24,684 nucleotides of DNA, taken from assembly GCA_030146875.1 (NCBI GenBank), contig JASLAX010000029.1:1-24684 (forward strand). Direction: 5' to 3'. Origin of the DNA: Longimicrobiaceae bacterium (GTDB lineage: Bacteria > Gemmatimonadota > Gemmatimonadetes > Longimicrobiales > Longimicrobiaceae). Made by a program: the position numbers and the translations under genes. The notes beneath the pieces are model-generated. The model made no database searches and was not told the DNA's origin. It saw only the letters and a program-made list of their open reading frames with translations. This document shows, one piece after another, positions 21,704 through 24,684 of the stretch (positions are counted from its first letter, which is position 1; each line of letters opens with the position of its first letter).

Positions 21704-24547
21704 ATGCTGACTGTGAAGCGTCTCGCGGGCGCCGCCTTCGCCCTGCTCGTCGCAGGGTGCGTGGGCGACGTCACCTCCCCCGTCACCCCGGAGTCCGCGC
21801 GTCCAACCGCGTCGATCCGGGACGCGGGCCACGGCGGCGCGCCGGGCTTCCACTTCCTGCCCCCCATGATGAAGCCTGCCGCGTTCACCGGCACCTTCGA
21901 CGGCGGCCTGCAGCCCACGGTGCAGGTCTGCGAGCTGGTGGGCGCCGTCTGCGGCCAGGTGGTCGCCACCTTCCCGTTCGGCACGGGCGGCAACGCCACC
22001 CGCGTCAGCGTGGCCGACCAGCACTACGTCGCGACCTGGCACGCCCGCGCGGTGGACCCGGCGAAGTTCTACCGGATCCGCGTGCTGGTGGGCGAGGTGG
22101 AGCTGGGCTACGCGGACGTGGATGTGGTCGCCACCGGCAAGGAAGAGAAGGCGGTCGACGGCACGCAGTACGTGGCCGTGAAGGCCGGTAGCACGCTGCC
22201 CATCAAGTTCCGCATCGAGACGGGGATCGTGGGGAGCATCGACGTCTCCCCCGACTCGGCGGCGATCGAGCCCGGGCAGACGCAGGCGTTCGTGGCGACC
22301 ACGATGGACCTGCACGGGAACCCCGTCGCCGCCTCGGTGACGTGGAGCTCGTCGGCGCCGGGCGTAGCGACGGTGGACGCGAGCGGCACGGCGACCGGCG
22401 TGGGGCCGGGATCCAGCACGATCACGGCGTCCACCGCGTGGGGCTCGGCCTCCGCCACGCTGGTGGTCGAGGTCGTGAACACCGCCCCTGTCGCGAACGC
22501 CGACTCGTTCGAGGGGATCGGCAACGTCTCCGTGCCGGTGGCCGCGCCGGGCGTGCTGGCGAACGATGCCGACGCGGAGGGCAACGCTCTCTCCGTGGTC
22601 CCCGGCACCTATCCCACGGCGGCGGGCGGGACCGTCCAGCTCGCGGCGGACGGCGGCTTCGGCTACCGCGGCCCCGCGGGCTTCACCGGCTCGGACTCCT
22701 TCAGCTACGACGTCACGGACGGCCAGGCGACGGCGACCGGGACGGCCACCGTGGCGTCGCCCACGCGCGTCTGGTACGTGAGCAACGCCGGCGTGGCGCC
22801 CGGTGACGGCCGCGACGCCTCGCCGTTCACGGAGCTGAAGGCCGTGGAGGCGCCCTCCGCGGCGGGCGAGACGATCTTCCTGCTCTCGGGGAACAACACC
22901 ACGGCCGGCTACGACCAGGGGATCGTGCTCAAGGCGGGGCAGGCGCTCACGGGGCAGGGGATCCCGGCCGACGTCACCGCGGAGCTGAACGGGCAGACGG
23001 TCGTGCTGCTCCAGGCGGGGACGGCCCCGATGGTCGCCCGCATCACCGCCGGGCCCGCGGTGGACCTGGCCACCAACAACACCGTGCAGGGGGTGAACGT
23101 CACCTCCAGCGCCGGCGCGGGGATCGTGGGAAGCGCGTTCGGCACCTTCGCCGCGGCGCACGTCTCCGTGACGGCGAACGGCGGGCCGGCGCTGGACCTT
23201 CAGGGCGGCAACGCCGCGGCGACGTTCCGCAGCCTGTCGTCGTCGGCCAGCACGGGGGCGGGGCTGCGCCTCCTCTCCGTCAGCGGCTCGGTGCAGGTGA
23301 CGGGGGACGGCTCCGCGGCAGGGTCCGGCGGCACCATCCAAGGCAGCGCCGGCGACGGCGTCTCAGTCACCTCCTCCGGCTCCGTCCACCTCTCCCGCGT
23401 GCGGGTCGTGGACGCGGCCGGGCGGGGCGTGGCTTCCGCGGGCACCGCCGGGCTGGTCCTGGACGCCACGCTCGTCTCGGGCTCGGGGAGCCACGGCGTG
23501 TGGGTCTCCGGCGCCGGCGCGGTGTCGCTGCTGAACGGGAGCCGGGTGGAGAATGCCGGCGACGCGAACGACGAGTTCGGCATCTTCCTGGACGGCGCGA
23601 CCGGCAGCGTGACGGTGGACGGCAGCAGCGTGTTCGACGCCACGGACGACCTGGTGCGGGTCGCGGGCTCGGCCGGCAGCGTCTCGTTGGTGGTGCGCAA
23701 CGGCAGCGTCCTGGAGTACGCCGGCGGCCGCTCCACCGCCGACTTCGCCGGGGCCGGGATCATGGCGATTCCCAACGGCGGCGCGGCCGTGACGGTGGAC
23801 GTGCGCAACAGCACCTTCCGCAACATCGTCACGAGCTCGGTGCAGCTCGGCGCGGCGGCGGCGGGGAGCAGCGGCGCGAGCACGCTGACCTTCGTCTCCA
23901 ACCAGGTCGGCTCGATGGTCCCGGGGAAGGGAGGGGCGGTGCAGGTGCTGGGACGCTTCGCCACCAGCACCACGGTGACTGCCACCGACAACGTCTTCGC
24001 CGACGTGGGCGGCACGGGCGTGGTGCTGACGGACGCGAAGCAGTCTTCGCAGATCCGCGGGACGATCGCGCGCAACACGATCACCGACGCGGGCTCGGCG
24101 GGGATCGTGGTGTACGTGGACGGCGGCGGGGCCTCGCGCGTGGCGGTGGACGCGAACGACATCCGCCGCGCGGGGTCGGACGGGATCCAGGCGGCCAACT
24201 TCGGCGGCCCCGGCGCCCCCAGCCTGGACGTGGTGGTGACGGGCAACCGCGTCGACGGACACAACCTGAGCCCGTCCGCAGCCTTCCTGGGCGGGATCGT
24301 GGTCTTCGGCTTCGAGGACGCCACGTGCCTGGCGCTCACCGGGAACACCGTCGTCAACTCGCCGGCCGGGTACGAGCACGTGTACCTGGAGCACGGCGCC
24401 GGTACCTTCCAGTACGAGGAGGTGCCCAACACCGCCGCGACGGGCGTGGTGACCCCCGCGTTCGTCCAGTCGCAGAACGCGGTGGCTTCGGCCGCCGTGA
24501 ACGGCGCGGTCCTCCTCTCGGACGGGGCGAGCTGCGCGCGGCCCTAG
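21704..24547 (+). CDS. Large repeat lipoprotein: Big2, cadherin-like, beta-helix; paralog of 13133-18733
   Basis: 947 residues from an ATG with AAGGA upstream. Signal MLTVKRLAGAAFALLVAGC with lipobox VAGC (Cys19). The N-terminal domain (about 55-175: FTGTFDGGLQPTVQVCELVGAVCGQV, KFYRIRVLVGEVELGYADVDVV, GSTLPIKFRIETG) is unrelated to that of the other giant. Then come a Big2-like domain (about 178-256; VTWSSSAPGVATVDASG) and a cadherin-like domain (about 260-350; PGVLANDADAEGN, GFTGSDSFSYDVTDG). The beta-helix begins VWYVSNAGVAPGDGRDASPFTEL, very close to the paralog (LKAGQALTGQGIPADVTAELNG against LKDGQSLIGQGVASDVTTTLNG). The C-terminal helix (GSGSHGV, GDANDEFGIFLDGATGSVTVD, TCLALTGNTV) and Cys tail (DGASCARP) also match. 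It lacks most of the central repeat expansion. Probably a surface-exposed lipid-anchored adhesin-like protein. Confidence 0.85.
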   Translation: MLTVKRLAGAAFALLVAGCVGDVTSPVTPESARPTASIRDAGHGGAPGFHFLPPMMKPAAFTGTFDGGLQPTVQVCELVGAVCGQVVATFPFGTGGNATRVSVADQHYVATWHARAVDPAKFYRIRVLVGEVELGYADVDVVATGKEEKAVDGTQYVAVKAGSTLPIKFRIETGIVGSIDVSPDSAAIEPGQTQAFVATTMDLHGNPVAASVTWSSSAPGVATVDASGTATGVGPGSSTITASTAWGSASATLVVEVVNTAPVANADSFEGIGNVSVPVAAPGVLANDADAEGNALSVVPGTYPTAAGGTVQLAADGGFGYRGPAGFTGSDSFSYDVTDGQATATGTATVASPTRVWYVSNAGVAPGDGRDASPFTELKAVEAPSAAGETIFLLSGNNTTAGYDQGIVLKAGQALTGQGIPADVTAELNGQTVVLLQAGTAPMVARITAGPAVDLATNNTVQGVNVTSSAGAGIVGSAFGTFAAAHVSVTANGGPALDLQGGNAAATFRSLSSSASTGAGLRLLSVSGSVQVTGDGSAAGSGGTIQGSAGDGVSVTSSGSVHLSRVRVVDAAGRGVASAGTAGLVLDATLVSGSGSHGVWVSGAGAVSLLNGSRVENAGDANDEFGIFLDGATGSVTVDGSSVFDATDDLVRVAGSAGSVSLVVRNGSVLEYAGGRSTADFAGAGIMAIPNGGAAVTVDVRNSTFRNIVTSSVQLGAAAAGSSGASTLTFVSNQVGSMVPGKGGAVQVLGRFATSTTVTATDNVFADVGGTGVVLTDAKQSSQIRGTIARNTITDAGSAGIVVYVDGGGASRVAVDANDIRRAGSDGIQAANFGGPGAPSLDVVVTGNRVDGHNLSPSAAFLGGIVVFGFEDATCLALTGNTVVNSPAGYEHVYLEHGAGTFQYEEVPNTAATGVVTPAFVQSQNAVASAAVNGAVLLSDGASCARP

Positions 24548-24684
24548 TGTTGTGAAGCCGAAATGTAGTGCATAATGGCAAGCGAGGCGGTAGATTGTCT
24601 CGCATGCCAATGCCCATTCGAGTCATCCAACTGCGTGACGGGGAGCGGGAAGAGCTGGAGCGCCTGGTCCGTGCGCGTACCAAC
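24545..24684 (+). mobile_element. Left end of a probable IS630-type insertion sequence, cut by the window
   Basis: Just after the stop codon of the large lipoprotein the base composition changes abruptly: 24548-24600 is much richer in A and T than anything around it. A transposase-like frame follows at 24604. IS630-group elements insert at TA, often within CTAG; CTAG is present at 24544-24547. TTGTGA (24550-24555) and CATAAT (24571-24576), 15 bases apart, could be the outward edge of the transposase promoter. The right end and the inverted repeat partner lie outside the window. Confidence 0.5.
24604..24684 (+). CDS. IS630-family transposase, N-terminal part only
   Basis: 27 codons before the window ends: MPMPIRVIQLRDGEREELER followed by LVRARTN. 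The pattern of a short Pro-containing start, then L...ER.ELE.LVRART, is the usual opening of IS630-type transposases and their helix-turn-helix region. No strong ribosome binding site is visible; the ATG at 24610 is an alternative start. Too little is visible to tell whether the gene is intact. Identification rests on this short stretch and the IS-like context. Confidence 0.5.
   Translation, partial: MPMPIRVIQLRDGEREELERLVRARTN

Noticed and set aside
24617..24630. TTCGAGTC resembling a tRNA T-loop
   Set aside because: No acceptor stem, anticodon arm or D-arm can be drawn around it; it lies in the transposase-like frame.

Overview
The window is very GC-rich (about 70% or more by eye), with dense genes, NNC/NNG codon use and long spurious antisense frames. 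The mix of housekeeping genes with PD40 (TolB-type) lipoproteins and giant exported beta-helix lipoproteins fits a soil Gemmatimonadota bacterium, perhaps of the Longimicrobium type. That placement is inference; there is no rRNA or other decisive marker.

Layout. (1) Positions 1-2,911, minus strand: a probable RiPP operon. It holds a 42-residue precursor-like peptide with a lasso-type leader motif, a radical SAM enzyme with a Cys-rich C-terminus, a PD40 lipoprotein, and the first 51 codons of another lipoprotein running off the window. (2) Positions 3,034-4,428, minus strand: a second PD40 lipoprotein, paralogous to the first. (3) Positions 4,818-12,435, plus strand: an ordinary core block of recQ with tandem HRDC domains, an acyl-CoA dehydrogenase, RNase E/G, rplU, rpmA and an AlaC-type aminotransferase, with a clear sigma70-like promoter before rplU and strong hairpins after rpmA and alaC. 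(4) Positions 13,133-24,547, plus strand: an accessory surface block. A 1,866-residue lipoprotein (novel N-terminal domain, Big2-like domain, cadherin-like domain, repeated beta-helix) is followed by three tandem tail-collar (MdpB-type) proteins, a GNAT acetyltransferase, and a 947-residue lipoprotein paralogous to the first giant. (5) From about 24,545 to the window edge: the left end of what looks like an IS630-type insertion sequence abutting the stop codon of the second giant.

The main points of interest are the following. The peptide/radical SAM pair combines a lasso-like leader with a core that does not fit a lasso fold. An unrecognised domain of about 150 residues sits directly after the lipobox in three proteins whose C-termini are otherwise unrelated (two beta-propellers, one beta-helix). 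The two giant lipoproteins bracket a non-phage trio of tail-collar proteins plus a GNAT. Together, blocks 1, 2 and 4 suggest a set of lipid-anchored surface proteins built by domain shuffling, one of them co-transcribed with a peptide-modifying enzyme.
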